NCBI RefSeq assembly: GCF_012396555.1
Contig: NZ_JAAXPS010000001.1
Span: 124,001 to 188,000, forward strand
Direction: 5' to 3'
Source: Facklamia miroungae
Lineage (GTDB): Bacteria > Bacillota > Bacilli > Lactobacillales > Aerococcaceae
DNA: 64,000 bases
The position numbers were made by a program, and so were the translations under genes. This document shows positions 1-9,595 of the stretch, one piece after another (positions within the stretch are counted from its first letter, which is position 1; every line of letters starts with the position of its first letter). The notes under the pieces were generated by a model. It made no database searches, was not told the origin of the DNA, and was given only the letters and a program-made list of their open reading frames with translations.

Positions 1-15
1 AAGAGGAGGTCTGAA

Positions 16-234
16 ATGGGACCTAGTTTTTATGAGTTTATCATGCGCTATGTGGATGAGACAGCAAATGATCCCATGAGTCGCTTAGCAAATGCTGTCA
101 GTCGAGATATCGCTTTTCCTAAACAAAGTCGAGATTTTCAAGAAATATCCAACTATCTAGAAAAAAATAGTCACTATTCTCGGATGTTGACTATTTTTGA
201 TGATGCTTGGCACCAATACCAATACGCAATTTAG
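16..234 (+). CDS. YozE/UPF0346 family small protein
   Basis: This is a 72-residue acidic protein that reads like the YozE (UPF0346) family of small helical, SAM-like-fold proteins of Firmicutes. The N-terminal SFYEFIMRY block and the Phe/Tyr-rich C-terminus (HYSRMLTIFDDAWHQY) are typical. The function is unknown in the family. The ATG sits behind a strong AAGAGGAGGT at the very edge of the window. The stop is 12 bases before deoD, so the two are probably co-transcribed. Family call is from recognition; no catalytic residues can be proposed. Confidence 0.85.
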   Translation: MGPSFYEFIMRYVDETANDPMSRLANAVSRDIAFPKQSRDFQEISNYLEKNSHYSRMLTIFDDAWHQYQYAI

Positions 235-246
235 AGGAGAGATTAA

Positions 247-960
247 ATGAGTACACATATTCAAGCCCAATATGGTCAAATCGCACCAACAGTATTATTC
301 CCTGGCGATCCACTTCGAGCAAAGTATATCGCTGAACATTTTCTAGAAAATGTAATCCAATATAACAATGTCAGAAATATGTTTGGTTATACTGGCGATT
401 ATCATGGCATCAAAGTTTCTGTTCAGGGATCTGGAATGGGTATTCCTTCAGCCATGATTTATGCAGAGGAGTTATACCGCGATTATGATGTTCAAACAAT
501 TATTCGCGTGGGATCAGCAGGTGGTATGCAAGAAGATGTAAAAGTGAGAGATTTGGTTTTGGCTCAAGGTGCAACGACTGATTCTTCTGTCCTTACGAAT
601 ATTTTTAAGGGTCAAGTCTCATTTGCTGCTTTAGCTGATTTTCAAACGCTAGACTTTGCTTATCACTTAGCGCAAGATAAATTGGGAGACCGAGTTCATG
701 TCGGTAATGTGCTTTCGAGTGACCGTTTTTACAATGAAGAGTTAGATAAGGAAAAATTAGCAAAATATGGCGTTTTAGCTGTTGAGATGGAAGCCGCAGG
801 TCTTTACGCTTTAGCCGCTAAGTTTCAACGGAGAGCTTTAGCTATTTGCACTATTTCTGATCACTTAATTACCGGGCAAGAAACAACTGCACAAGAACGC
901 GAACAAACCTTTACCGATATGATGGAAATTGCCTTAGATACGGCAGTCAAGCTTGATTAG
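247..960 (+). CDS. deoD: purine-nucleoside phosphorylase, DeoD type
   Basis: Trimeric/hexameric purine nucleoside phosphorylase that cleaves (deoxy)inosine and (deoxy)guanosine with phosphate in cytoplasmic purine salvage. Its 237 residues match the usual DeoD length. Visible motifs are the phosphate-binding GDPLRAKYIAE near residue 20, RVGSAGG near 85, VEMEAAGLYALAA near 178 and TISDH around 202-206, where D205 is the expected general acid. It follows the YozE-like gene by 12 bases and precedes the S41 protease by 30 bases, with its own Shine-Dalgarno (GAGGAGAG). Nothing looks broken. Confidence 0.96.
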   Translation: MSTHIQAQYGQIAPTVLFPGDPLRAKYIAEHFLENVIQYNNVRNMFGYTGDYHGIKVSVQGSGMGIPSAMIYAEELYRDYDVQTIIRVGSAGGMQEDVKVRDLVLAQGATTDSSVLTNIFKGQVSFAALADFQTLDFAYHLAQDKLGDRVHVGNVLSSDRFYNEELDKEKLAKYGVLAVEMEAAGLYALAAKFQRRALAICTISDHLITGQETTAQEREQTFTDMMEIALDTAVKLD

Positions 961-990
961 AGGTTATATTCAGAAAGAAGGGAAGATGGG

Positions 991-2472
991 ATGATTTCAA
1001 ACCATAAATTTATAAAGAGAAAAAATAAGAAACAAAATCAATGGTATAAAGATACTTGGTTCCGTCTTTTTTTAATACTATCAGTTCTTGGGATAGTCGT
1101 TTATTTTAAGACCTTACCGATTTCAGCAAGGGGAGGCTTATTTGAAACTCCGACTATTGAAAAAGAGGACCAATTAACTAAGGAAGACTTGGCTGTTATC
1201 CAAGAAGTTTATAATTCGTTACAAATAAACTATATTGAGGAACTCGATAAGAATAAATTAATAGAAGGCGCTTTAAAAGGGATGGTTGAAGCAGTAGATG
1301 ATCCTTATTCAGAGTTTTTAAATCCTTCTGAAATGACCCCTTTTGATGATTCACTCGAAGGTTCTTTTACCGGTATTGGGGTACAATTTATGTTAAAAGA
1401 AGGTCTGCCAACCGTTATTGCTCCGGTAGATGGAACGCCTGCAGCAAAAGCAGGTATTAAAGCTAATGATATCTTTTTAACTGCCAATGGCGTAGAGCTT
1501 CAAGGTCTAGATACTAGTGAAATTGTTCAGCATATACGTGGACCATTAGGCTCAGAGATAACTTTAACAGTAAAAAGAGGGGATTCAACTTTTGATGTAA
1601 CCATGACAAGAGAAGAAATTCCATTGACAACTGTGACCGCTGAACAAGATGCTGACCACAAGCAAATAGGAGTCGTAAAAGTCAGTCAATTCGCAAGCTC
1701 GACCTATGATGAAATGGTAGCAGCGGTTAAAGAATTAAGATCAAAAGGAGCCGATCGATTTATCTTTGATTTCCGCTATAATCCGGGCGGAATGCTAGAA
1801 ACAGCTTTACAAGTAAGTAATATGTTTTTGGAAGATGACCAAGTAATTATGCAAACGGATGATCGATTGAGTGAACCGATTGAGTACCTGGCTTCAGATG
1901 AGCGTTATGGCTCTTTTCAAATTACTGAACCCTATGTTCTCTTAATTGACGAAGGATCCGCTTCTGCGAGTGAGATTTTAGCAGCTGCTATTAAAGAAAA
2001 CACGGATGCTCCAGTTATTGGTGTGACTTCTTTTGGTAAGGGGACCGTTCAAAGAATGATTTCTGAATCCGATTATGGCGAATTGAAACTCACAGTTGCT
2101 AAATGGTTAACACCTAGTGGTGGATGGATTCATGAAAAAGGAATTGAACCCGATGAAAAAGTAGAAACACCTGAAGTCGCAAATGCAATTATGTTAAATC
2201 AAGAGGAAGATTTAAAAATGGGTGATGCATCAGAATATGTTCATTCAGCGAGTTTAATGCTTCAGGCGTTGGGCTATCAAGAAGAAGTATCTGCCTATTT
2301 TAGTCCAGAAATGGAAGAGGCTATAAAGAAATTTCAAAAAGATCAACAAATAGAAGAGACTGGGATAATTGATTCAACCACCAGTGATAAATTGGTTGAT
2401 GAAATCAGAACCTTTTTAGAAAAAGAAGATCCTCAATATCAAGCAGCTGTGAAAGTGCTTTTAGGAGATTAA
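991..2472 (+). CDS. S41 C-terminal processing peptidase with PDZ and peptidoglycan-binding domains
   Basis: Membrane-anchored serine protease of the CtpA/CtpB family, 493 residues. Order of parts: basic cytoplasmic N-terminus, one membrane segment about 24-44, PDZ domain about 125-195, S41 catalytic domain about 225-390, and a C-terminal peptidoglycan-binding helical domain about 415-465. The Ser-Lys dyad is visible as S325 in GSASASE and K350 in SFGKGTVQ, 25 residues apart as in CtpB. The active site should face the outside. Such proteases trim secreted or envelope proteins; the substrate cannot be read from sequence. The stop is one base before the lepB start, so the two are coupled. Confidence 0.93.
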   Translation: MISNHKFIKRKNKKQNQWYKDTWFRLFLILSVLGIVVYFKTLPISARGGLFETPTIEKEDQLTKEDLAVIQEVYNSLQINYIEELDKNKLIEGALKGMVEAVDDPYSEFLNPSEMTPFDDSLEGSFTGIGVQFMLKEGLPTVIAPVDGTPAAKAGIKANDIFLTANGVELQGLDTSEIVQHIRGPLGSEITLTVKRGDSTFDVTMTREEIPLTTVTAEQDADHKQIGVVKVSQFASSTYDEMVAAVKELRSKGADRFIFDFRYNPGGMLETALQVSNMFLEDDQVIMQTDDRLSEPIEYLASDERYGSFQITEPYVLLIDEGSASASEILAAAIKENTDAPVIGVTSFGKGTVQRMISESDYGELKLTVAKWLTPSGGWIHEKGIEPDEKVETPEVANAIMLNQEEDLKMGDASEYVHSASLMLQALGYQEEVSAYFSPEMEEAIKKFQKDQQIEETGIIDSTTSDKLVDEIRTFLEKEDPQYQAAVKVLLGD

Positions 2473-2473
2473 G

Positions 2474-3055
2474 ATGGGTTCTTTCTTTAGAAACGTTTTG
2501 ATTGAGCTAGTAAATATTATTTTTATGATTCTAGCCGCTCTTTTTATCTTTATAGCCGTTCGCAATTATTTAGCTCAACCCTTCCAAGTTGAAGGAAAAT
2601 CAATGAATCCTACTTTGTATCAAGAAGATCATTTGATCCTATGGAAGCAATTTGATTTAGAACGTTTTGATATCGTTGTTTTTCCTGATCCGATGGGATC
2701 GGGTAAAACCTATGTCAAGCGTCTAATTGCTTTACCAGGTGAATCGATAGAAGTCAAAGACGATCAGTTACTGATTAATGGTCATATTATTGAAGAACCT
2801 TACCTTGATTCTGCTAAAACAAATAATCTGCAAAATTATACGGAAGATTTTACTCTTTGGGAAATTACAGGAGACAATGTCATTCCTGAAAATAAAGTTT
2901 TTGTGATGGGGGATAATCGGCCAGGCTCAGGTGATAGTCGCCAATTTGGCTATGTAGATATAGATGCCATTCAAGGCGAAGCAAATTTTATTTATTTTCC
3001 TTTGAATCGCGTAGGTAAAGTTGGTAAGTTCCAAGCTTCAGAACAAACTAATTAA
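2474..3055 (+). CDS. lepB: signal peptidase I
   Basis: Type I signal peptidase that removes signal peptides from exported proteins at the outer face of the membrane. It has 193 residues with one N-terminal membrane segment (about 8-30). The catalytic Ser43 is in EGKSMNPTL and Lys82 in YVKRLIALPGE; box E is visible as MGDNRPGSGDSR. It lies between the S41 protease and rbgA; lepB-rbgA-rnhB is a standard order in Firmicutes. Substrates in this window would include the LPTTG protein at 28.4 kb and the adhesin at 61.5 kb. Confidence 0.96.
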   Translation: MGSFFRNVLIELVNIIFMILAALFIFIAVRNYLAQPFQVEGKSMNPTLYQEDHLILWKQFDLERFDIVVFPDPMGSGKTYVKRLIALPGESIEVKDDQLLINGHIIEEPYLDSAKTNNLQNYTEDFTLWEITGDNVIPENKVFVMGDNRPGSGDSRQFGYVDIDAIQGEANFIYFPLNRVGKVGKFQASEQTN

Positions 3056-3085
3056 TGAATAAGCGCATTGGAAAGGAGTGTTCAT

Positions 3086-3937
3086 TTGAATCAAATACAA
3101 TGGTTTCCCGGGCATATGGCCAAGGCTAAGCGAGAAGCAAAGGAAAAACTAAATTTAGTCGATTTAGTCATCGAGTTAGTCGATGCTCGTATACCCGAAT
3201 CGAGCCGTAATCCCGTTATAGCTGAAATTATTGGTAATAAACCCTCCATTCTTACTTTAAATAAGGCGGATTTAGCAGATCCCAAATTAACTAACCAATG
3301 GATCCAGTATTACCAAGAAGAAGGTCAATCTGCTTTAGCAATTGATGCTCAACATCAAAAGGGTTTGCATGAACTTAAAAATACTTGTAAAGACTTAATG
3401 ACCGATTTCTTTGCGAAACAAAAAGCCAAGGGTGTTAAACCCAGAGCGATTCGTTTAATGATTCTAGGTATTCCTAATGTTGGGAAATCTACCTTAATTA
3501 ATCGCTTTGTGGGTAAGAACCAAGCCCAAACAGGAAATAAGCCGGGTGTGACTAAAGCCCAACGTTGGCTCAAAATTGGTAAAGAGTTTGAGTTGTTAGA
3601 CACACCTGGCATCCTTTGGCCTAAATTCGAAGACCCTATGACAGGTTACCATTTGGCTTTAACCGGCGCAATTAAAGATCAATTGGTTGAAATGCAGGAA
3701 TTATCATTGCAGTTAATACGTCATTTACAACAATTTTATCCAGGCCTATTAGAGAATTACTACCAATTAGATCACTATCAGCCAGAGATGACTCCTGCTG
3801 GAATTTTGACCAGTCTGACACAAACCTTAAATTTAGAAGAAGACTACGGACAAGCAGCTGAAAGGTTAATTTTTGATTTTCGTCAGCATAAACTCGGTTC
3901 CATTACTTTAGACCGACCGAATGAGAGGGCTTTTTAA
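3086..3937 (+). CDS. rbgA: ribosome biogenesis GTPase RbgA (YlqF)
   Basis: Circularly permuted GTPase needed for late assembly of the 50S subunit. The permuted order is visible: G4 NKAD at residues 59-62 comes before G1 GIPNVGKS at 128-135 and G3 DTPG further on. The N-terminus IQWFPGHMAKAKRE is diagnostic. I start at TTG 3086 because GGAAAGGAG sits eight bases upstream; the in-frame TTG at 3068 would put that Shine-Dalgarno inside the gene. The stop is followed directly by the rnhB start, so translation is probably coupled. Confidence 0.93.
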   Translation: MNQIQWFPGHMAKAKREAKEKLNLVDLVIELVDARIPESSRNPVIAEIIGNKPSILTLNKADLADPKLTNQWIQYYQEEGQSALAIDAQHQKGLHELKNTCKDLMTDFFAKQKAKGVKPRAIRLMILGIPNVGKSTLINRFVGKNQAQTGNKPGVTKAQRWLKIGKEFELLDTPGILWPKFEDPMTGYHLALTGAIKDQLVEMQELSLQLIRHLQQFYPGLLENYYQLDHYQPEMTPAGILTSLTQTLNLEEDYGQAAERLIFDFRQHKLGSITLDRPNERAF

Positions 3938-3938
3938 T

Positions 3939-4724
3939 TTGACACAAACGATTAAAGAAATTCAGACTAGAATTAAATTAATTAATGATCTTAATGATCC
4001 TTATTTAGAAACGTTAAATGTGGACCCTAGAAAAGGCGTTCAAGACCTATTGAAACGTAAAAAAAAGCTATTACTACATCAAGCAGAGCTTTATCGCGCT
4101 TATCTAGAAAGATTGAATTTTGATCATCAGTTATTAACTTCGCAAAATTATCAGTTTTTGGCTGGGGTAGATGAAGTCGGAAGAGGGCCGATTGCCGGTC
4201 CAGTTGTGGCAGCTGCTGTTGTTTTACCTGAAGATACAAGTGATTGGATCGAAGTGAATGATTCAAAAGCCTTGAGTCATCATAAGCGCTGTGCTTTAGC
4301 GGAAGTAATCAAACAACAAGCTAAGGCTTATGCTATAACGAGTCTTTCGCCTAGCACGATAGACCGCTTGAATATTTATGAAGCGAGCCGTTTGGCAATG
4401 AAAGAAGCTGTTTTAAAACTCGGTGTAAATGTGGACTTATTAGCCGTCGATGCGATGAAACTTGATTTAAAGGTGGATCAAGTTTCACTTACAAAAGGGG
4501 ACCAAAAATCCTTATCGATTGCTGCTGCCTCCATTATTGCTAAAGTTTATCGCGACCAAATCATGATCGATTATGCTGAACAATATCCAGAATTTGCTTT
4601 TGATCAGCATATGGGTTATCCTACTAAACAGCATTTGGCTAACATAAATAAATATGGTTTCACTTCGATTCATCGTCAATCCTATGGTCCTGTTCAAGCA
4701 GTCAAACACTACTATGGCTCATAG
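3939..4724 (+). CDS. rnhB: ribonuclease HII
   Basis: RNase HII hydrolyses RNA in RNA:DNA hybrids and removes misincorporated ribonucleotides. It is about 261 residues with the N-terminal extension typical of Firmicutes, then the DEDD-type core: GVDEVGRGP holds the first Asp-Glu pair and VDAMKL the third acid. An in-frame ATG exists at 3921, but TTG 3939, giving MTQTIKEIQTRI, aligns better with the Bacillus protein and has GAGAGGG upstream; it starts one base after the rbgA stop. A strong intrinsic terminator follows. Confidence 0.93.
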   Translation: MTQTIKEIQTRIKLINDLNDPYLETLNVDPRKGVQDLLKRKKKLLLHQAELYRAYLERLNFDHQLLTSQNYQFLAGVDEVGRGPIAGPVVAAAVVLPEDTSDWIEVNDSKALSHHKRCALAEVIKQQAKAYAITSLSPSTIDRLNIYEASRLAMKEAVLKLGVNVDLLAVDAMKLDLKVDQVSLTKGDQKSLSIAAASIIAKVYRDQIMIDYAEQYPEFAFDQHMGYPTKQHLANINKYGFTSIHRQSYGPVQAVKHYYGS

Positions 4725-4740
4725 CTATCGAAATTAGTTA

Positions 4741-4780
4741 AAGCAAGCCCTTAATCTTAATCAATTAGGCTTGCTTTTTT
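4741..4780 (+). terminator. intrinsic terminator after rnhB
   Basis: Nine-base perfect stem AAGCAAGCC (4741-4749) with GGCTTGCTT (4768-4776), followed by a T run. It closes the YozE-to-rnhB operon. Confidence 0.9.
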
Positions 4781-4859
4781 GTGTCTTGATGACTTTCGAG
4801 CGCCAATTTGCTTTTTTGTTTGTAATTATAAATAAGTAAAGCAAGGGAGATATTTATTT

Positions 4860-5726
4860 ATGATTAAGAAAGAACTGATTTATCTACAGTTAAAGGGCTT
4901 AAAATACCGATTTATATGGCAGTATTTTAAATGGAGGACTCACTATTCACGTCAAGAAACTTTGGAGTATCTAATTAATAAAAGTCTATGTTCAACTAAA
5001 ATTTGGCAGCTATTTAATGAATGGGATACTTATCAAGAACGGCTCTCTTATTTAGAAAAAATGTGTATTATGTTTGGTGAAGATGCCTACCCTGAACGTT
5101 GGATTCAATTGCCGCAACCGCCTTTTTTATTTTATTATAGAGGAAGGTTAAGCTACTTACGTAATCCCTTAGTAGCTATCATCGGTTCAAGAAAATTATC
5201 AAATTATGGTCGAAAAAGTACCATTCAGATCAGTCAAGCCATTAGCCGTGCAGGTTTTGTTGTGGTTTCTGGTTTAGCTAGAGGTGTTGATTACCTTTCA
5301 CATCTTGCATGTCTTAACCAAGCCCAAGGGAAAACGATTGCTATCTTGCCTAATGGATTCGATATATACTATCCTAAAGATCATCAAAGCATGCAAGAGA
5401 CAATCGCGCAAAAGCATCTATTGATTAGTGAGTATCCACCCCATCAAGGAGTGCGAAAGCATCAATTTATTGCTCGGAATCGTTTAGTAGCTGGATTATG
5501 TCCTACTGTAATTGTCATTCAAGCAGCTCAGAAATCAGGATCTTTAATCACCGCTAATTATGCTTTGGACTATAATAGCCAAATCTATGCTTTGCCAGGT
5601 CCTATTGATGACGTGCAATCTTTTGGCACGAATGCTTTAATTCAAGCAGGCGCTAGACCTATCGTGGATATCCCTTCGTTTATCTCAGAAATGAAGCAAG
5701 ACTATCAAAGACAAAAGGGAAATTAA
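4860..5726 (+). CDS. dprA: DNA-processing protein DprA/Smf
   Basis: Single-strand DNA-binding protein that loads RecA on incoming DNA during transformation. It has 288 residues. The Rossmann-like core is visible as VAIIGSRKLSNYGR near 100, SGLARGVDYLSH near 139 and the conserved SGSLITANYAL near 235. An N-terminal helical region takes up the first 75 residues. The winged-helix C-terminal domain found in some DprA proteins is absent. It starts after the rnhB terminator and is followed by topA, an order conserved in many Firmicutes. Its presence hints at competence genes elsewhere. Confidence 0.94.
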   Translation: MIKKELIYLQLKGLKYRFIWQYFKWRTHYSRQETLEYLINKSLCSTKIWQLFNEWDTYQERLSYLEKMCIMFGEDAYPERWIQLPQPPFLFYYRGRLSYLRNPLVAIIGSRKLSNYGRKSTIQISQAISRAGFVVVSGLARGVDYLSHLACLNQAQGKTIAILPNGFDIYYPKDHQSMQETIAQKHLLISEYPPHQGVRKHQFIARNRLVAGLCPTVIVIQAAQKSGSLITANYALDYNSQIYALPGPIDDVQSFGTNALIQAGARPIVDIPSFISEMKQDYQRQKGN

Positions 5727-5816
5727 CCTTTATTCATTGACATATTTAAAAGTTTAGCATAAGATTGTTACGATTTTGCTTGTGAGTAAAGGAATAAGAA
5801 AGGGAGTGATTGTTAC

Positions 5817-7877
5817 TTGGCCTATAAATATCTAGTAATTGTCGAATCACCAACCAAAGCCAAAACAATCGATAAGTATTTGGGTAGAAATTATAAGGTC
5901 GTTGCTTCAAAAGGACATTTACGTGACTTACCAAAGTCCAGAATGGGCATTGATCTAGAGAATAATTTTGAACCGCATTATATTTCGATTAGAGGTAGAG
6001 GCGAAACCATTAAAGAGTTACGTAAATTAGCTAATAAAGCTGAAAAAGTTTATTTAGCTAGTGACCCGGACCGCGAAGGAGAAGCTATTGCTTGGCATCT
6101 TTCCTATCTTTTAAAATTGGATCCACAAGAAGCTAATCGTGTGGTTTTCAATGAGATTACCAAGGATTCAGTCAAAGAAGCTTTCAAACACCCCCGTCAA
6201 ATCAACCAAGATTTGGTGGATTCTCAACAAGCAAGAAGAATTTTAGACCGAATTGTTGGTTATTCCATCTCACCACTTTTGTGGAAAAAAATTAAACGCG
6301 GTTTATCTGCTGGTCGCGTTCAGTCCACCACTTTAAAAATCATTATCGATCGTGAGAAAAAGATTCGTGATTTTAAACCAGAAGAATATTGGAAAATACC
6401 AGCTAGCTTTAAAAAAGGTCGATCAAAGTTTGAAGCTGAGTTTTATGGAATCGAAGGTAAGAAAACAGATTTAAAAACAAAAGACCAAGTCGATCAAGTG
6501 ATGAAACGCTTAGATCTTAAAAATGACTTTCACATTAAAAAAATTGAAGAAAAAGAACGGGTACGCAAACCCAATGCGCCGTTTACTACTTCAACTTTGC
6601 AACAAGATGCAGCTAACCGCTTGAATTTCCGAACTGGCAAAACAATGATGGTGGCACAACAACTTTATGAAGGGATTTCGATTCGTCGCAATACTTTTGG
6701 TCTGATAACCTATATGCGTACGGATTCAACACGTATCTCACCCACTGCTAAGAACATGGCTGCGGATTTTATTAGTGAAAATTATGGCAAAGAATACCTC
6801 GGTGCAGGTCATAAAGTTTCTAACCAGACAGGTGCCCAAGATGCCCACGAGGCTATTCGTCCATCCAACGTTAGTTTAACTCCCGAATCGATCAAGGATT
6901 CATTGACTAAAGACCAATTCCGTCTTTATGCTCTAATTTGGGCGCGCTTTGTGGCATCACAAATGTCAAATGCTATATATGATACCATCAAAGCAGATAT
7001 TATCCAAAACGAAGTTCAATTTCGTGCCAATGGGTCACGCATTAAATTTGAAGGTTTCTTAAAAGTCTATCCAAGCAAATCGGATAAAGACAATTACCTG
7101 CCAACTCTTAAAGAAGGAGACGCGGTAAAAGTTGATAAAATAGATCCAAGCCAACATTTTACTCAGCCACCTGCGCGCTATAATGAAGCAAGTTTGGTAA
7201 AAACGTTGGAAGAATTAGGCATTGGTCGACCTTCAACCTATGCCCCCACTTTAGAAACCTTACGTAAACGTTATTACGTCAAAATGGAAGCAAAGCGTTT
7301 TATGCCAACAGAACTGGGTGAAATTGTAAATCAAATGATGGAAATGTATTTTCCGGATATTGTTGACTCAGAATTTACTGCGGGTATGGAAAACAATTTA
7401 GACCAAATTGAAGAAAATAAGGAAGAATGGCAAAAGGTTCTCAATGATTTTTATCAAGTTTTTGCTAAAGATTTGAATAAAGCGGAAGAAGAGATGGAAG
7501 AAATTGAAATAAAAGATGAACCTGCAGGTTTTGATTGTCCGGAATGTGGCAGCCCTATGGTTATAAAGATTGGACGTTATGGTAAATTCTATGCTTGCTC
7601 TAATTTCCCAGATTGTCGACACACAGAAGCAATTGTTAAAGAAATTGGCGTCAAATGCCCAACCTGTAAAGAAGGAGAAATTATTGAGCGAAAATCCAAG
7701 AAAAATCGGATCTTTTATGGCTGTTCACGGTATCCTGAATGTGAATTTGTTTCTTGGGACAAACCAATCGGGCGGAACTGTCCTAAATGTGATGAATACC
7801 TTATCGAGAAGAAATCACGTAAAGGTAAACAAGTTCAATGCTCTTCATGTGATTATAGCGAAGCAATAGAAGGATAA
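5817..7877 (+). CDS. topA: DNA topoisomerase I
   Basis: Type IA topoisomerase that relaxes negative supercoils. Its 686 residues match the family. The TOPRIM domain is N-terminal ([12 protein letters not shown], then [13 protein letters not shown]). The active-site Tyr is Y299 in [10 protein letters not shown]. Three C-terminal zinc-ribbon modules follow, each with CxxC pairs: CPECGSP...CSNFPDC, CPTCKEG...CSRYPEC and CPKCDEY...CSSC. The start is TTG at 5817 behind AAAGGGAGTG. A terminator follows the gene, and trmFO, which usually sits between topA and xerC, is missing. Confidence 0.96.
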   Translation: MAYKYLVIVESPTKAKTIDKYLGRNYKVVASKGHLRDLPKSRMGIDLENNFEPHYISIRGRGETIKELRKLANKAEKVYLASDPDREGEAIAWHLSYLLKLDPQEANRVVFNEITKDSVKEAFKHPRQINQDLVDSQQARRILDRIVGYSISPLLWKKIKRGLSAGRVQSTTLKIIIDREKKIRDFKPEEYWKIPASFKKGRSKFEAEFYGIEGKKTDLKTKDQVDQVMKRLDLKNDFHIKKIEEKERVRKPNAPFTTSTLQQDAANRLNFRTGKTMMVAQQLYEGISIRRNTFGLITYMRTDSTRISPTAKNMAADFISENYGKEYLGAGHKVSNQTGAQDAHEAIRPSNVSLTPESIKDSLTKDQFRLYALIWARFVASQMSNAIYDTIKADIIQNEVQFRANGSRIKFEGFLKVYPSKSDKDNYLPTLKEGDAVKVDKIDPSQHFTQPPARYNEASLVKTLEELGIGRPSTYAPTLETLRKRYYVKMEAKRFMPTELGEIVNQMMEMYFPDIVDSEFTAGMENNLDQIEENKEEWQKVLNDFYQVFAKDLNKAEEEMEEIEIKDEPAGFDCPECGSPMVIKIGRYGKFYACSNFPDCRHTEAIVKEIGVKCPTCKEGEIIERKSKKNRIFYGCSRYPECEFVSWDKPIGRNCPKCDEYLIEKKSRKGKQVQCSSCDYSEAIEG

Positions 7878-7928
7878 ATTCGAAATCCGCTCAGATCTTA
7901 TGTCTATTTGATAATTTAAGAGACTTTT

Positions 7929-7972
7929 AATCCGAATTTTCACTTTGTCGTGAGCGTTCGGATTTTTATTTT
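7929..7972 (+). terminator. intrinsic terminator after topA
   Basis: Stem AATCCGAA (7929-7936) pairs with TTCGGATT (7957-7964), followed by a T-rich tract. Confidence 0.85.
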
Positions 7973-8052
7973 TAGATAGATCAAATCGTTTGAAATGGTT
8001 GAAAAGATTTTGGTATTTTTAAAATTTCTAATCACCGATAGATTGCGCTTAA

Positions 8053-8082
8053 TTGGCGAAGAGCCAAGAGAAAAGGTATAAT
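8053..8082 (+). promoter_or_regulatory. sigma-A promoter for xerC-hslVU
   Basis: A perfect -10 TATAAT lies at 8077-8082, with a -35 TTGGCG at 8053-8058 and an 18-base spacer. It is 29 bases before the xerC start and downstream of the topA terminator. Confidence 0.65.
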
Positions 8083-8110
8083 AATTTAAGAAGACCTGGA
8101 GGGATAATCA

Positions 8111-9031
8111 ATGCAAGACAAGATTGATGATTTTTTAAATTATCTATCAAGTGAACGACGCTATTCTGAACATACAGTGGTAGCATATCAAAGAGACTTA
8201 AAGGAATTTTGCATATTTTTAAAAGGTTCAGGGGGAGCAGAATTAGAAAGTCTAAATTATCAAGATCTAAGGTTGTACTTAGCCTATTTAGATGAGCGCT
8301 CCCTTACTTCGAAAACAATCGCAAGAAAACTGTCTTCTTTACGTTCTTTTTTCAAATATTGCTTGCGGCGAGATTGGATTCAGCAAGACCCGATGGAATT
8401 GATCACTTTCAAAGCAAATGACCACTATTTACCCGCCTTTTTTTATGAAAATGAAATTGAATCTTTATTGCAGGTAGCTAAATCCAGTACACTCGATTAT
8501 GCCAAACGCAATCTTGCTATTCTCGAGCTGATGTATGCTACGGGTATACGGGTCTCAGAATGTTGCCAGATAAAAATGGACCAAATCGATTTTTCTTTAC
8601 AAATTCTACGTGTGTTAGGTAAAGGGAATAAAGAAAGAATCGTGCCATTTGGTGATCCGGCTCTGTTAGCTTTGAAAGATTACATTGCGACTGAGCGTGG
8701 TCAACTATTAAACAAAAGCTCAATGCAGGATCAATCAAATCATGATATATTATTCTTATCGGACAAGGGCAAGCCAATCACTCCTGATCAAGTGCGTCAG
8801 ATTCTACAAAAGTTAGTCAAAGAGGGGCAGCTTAATTTAAAAATTAACCCTCATAAACTCAGGCATACTTATGCAACCCATCTTTTGAATGGGGGAGCCG
8901 ACTTAAGGTCTGTCCAGGAACTCTTAGGCCATGAGAATTTATCTTCAACACAGATTTATACGCATATTACCGGTGATAAAATGCGTTCAGAGTACTTAAA
9001 AGCTCATCCAAGAGCTCATAGAAAAAAGTAG
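8111..9031 (+). CDS. xerC: tyrosine recombinase XerC
   Basis: Tyrosine site-specific recombinase that resolves chromosome dimers at dif. It has 306 residues. The SAM-like N-terminal core-binding domain occupies about 1-90. The catalytic domain shows all six residues: Arg in GIRVSE, Lys in GKGNKER, HxxR in HKLRHTYATHLL, His in LLGHENLS and Tyr in STQIYTHI. Its position upstream of hslV-hslU matches CodV/XerC of Bacillus and lactic acid bacteria. The short gap to hslV implies one transcript. Confidence 0.93.
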   Translation: MQDKIDDFLNYLSSERRYSEHTVVAYQRDLKEFCIFLKGSGGAELESLNYQDLRLYLAYLDERSLTSKTIARKLSSLRSFFKYCLRRDWIQQDPMELITFKANDHYLPAFFYENEIESLLQVAKSSTLDYAKRNLAILELMYATGIRVSECCQIKMDQIDFSLQILRVLGKGNKERIVPFGDPALLALKDYIATERGQLLNKSSMQDQSNHDILFLSDKGKPITPDQVRQILQKLVKEGQLNLKINPHKLRHTYATHLLNGGADLRSVQELLGHENLSSTQIYTHITGDKMRSEYLKAHPRAHRKK

Positions 9032-9043
9032 GAGGAAGAAGAA

Positions 9044-9568
9044 ATGACTACAATATGTGCAATAAAAAAAGATAATCAACTCGCTATGGCGGGTGACGGG
9101 CAGGTGACAATGGGCGAAACTGTCATCATGAAAGGTGGAGCAAAAAAACTACGCAGAATCTTTAATGATCAAGTGGTAATCGGATTTGCGGGAGGAGTCG
9201 CAGATGCGATTACCTTATCAGAAATGTTTGAAACGAAATTACAAGCTCATCAAGGTCAATTAACTAGAGCTGCCGTTGAAGTTGCTAAGCAATGGCGGAC
9301 CGATCGTTCTTTGCAAAAATTGGAGGCCTTGCTAATTGTTATGAACAAAGAAAATCTTTTATTAGTATCAGGCACGGGTGAAGTCATAGAACCAGACGAT
9401 GGCATATTAACCATCGGATCTGGTGGTAATTATGCCTTAGCAGCAGCAAGAGCCATGTTACGAACAGGAGATCAATTAAGTGCTAAAGAAATTGTTTCTC
9501 AGGCCTTAGAAATTGCAGCTGAAATTGATGTTTATACGAATAAACAAATCATGGTCGAGAGTTTTTAA
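9044..9568 (+). CDS. hslV: ATP-dependent protease subunit HslV (ClpQ)
   Basis: Proteolytic subunit of the HslUV (ClpQY) two-tier protease. It has 174 residues with a proteasome-beta-like fold. The N-terminus is MTTICAI, so removal of Met would expose the catalytic Thr as in most HslV. Conserved blocks are [18 protein letters not shown] and [14 protein letters not shown]. Shine-Dalgarno GGAGGAAG is nine bases upstream. It sits 12 bases after xerC and 27 bases before hslU. Confidence 0.95.
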   Translation: MTTICAIKKDNQLAMAGDGQVTMGETVIMKGGAKKLRRIFNDQVVIGFAGGVADAITLSEMFETKLQAHQGQLTRAAVEVAKQWRTDRSLQKLEALLIVMNKENLLLVSGTGEVIEPDDGILTIGSGGNYALAAARAMLRTGDQLSAKEIVSQALEIAAEIDVYTNKQIMVESF

Positions 9569-9595
9569 ATCCTAGATATAAAGGAGAATAATAAG

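Noticed and set aside
7570-7869. Open frame of about 99 codons inside topA
   Set aside because: It lies in another frame over the zinc-ribbon region and has no start context; a shadow of topA.
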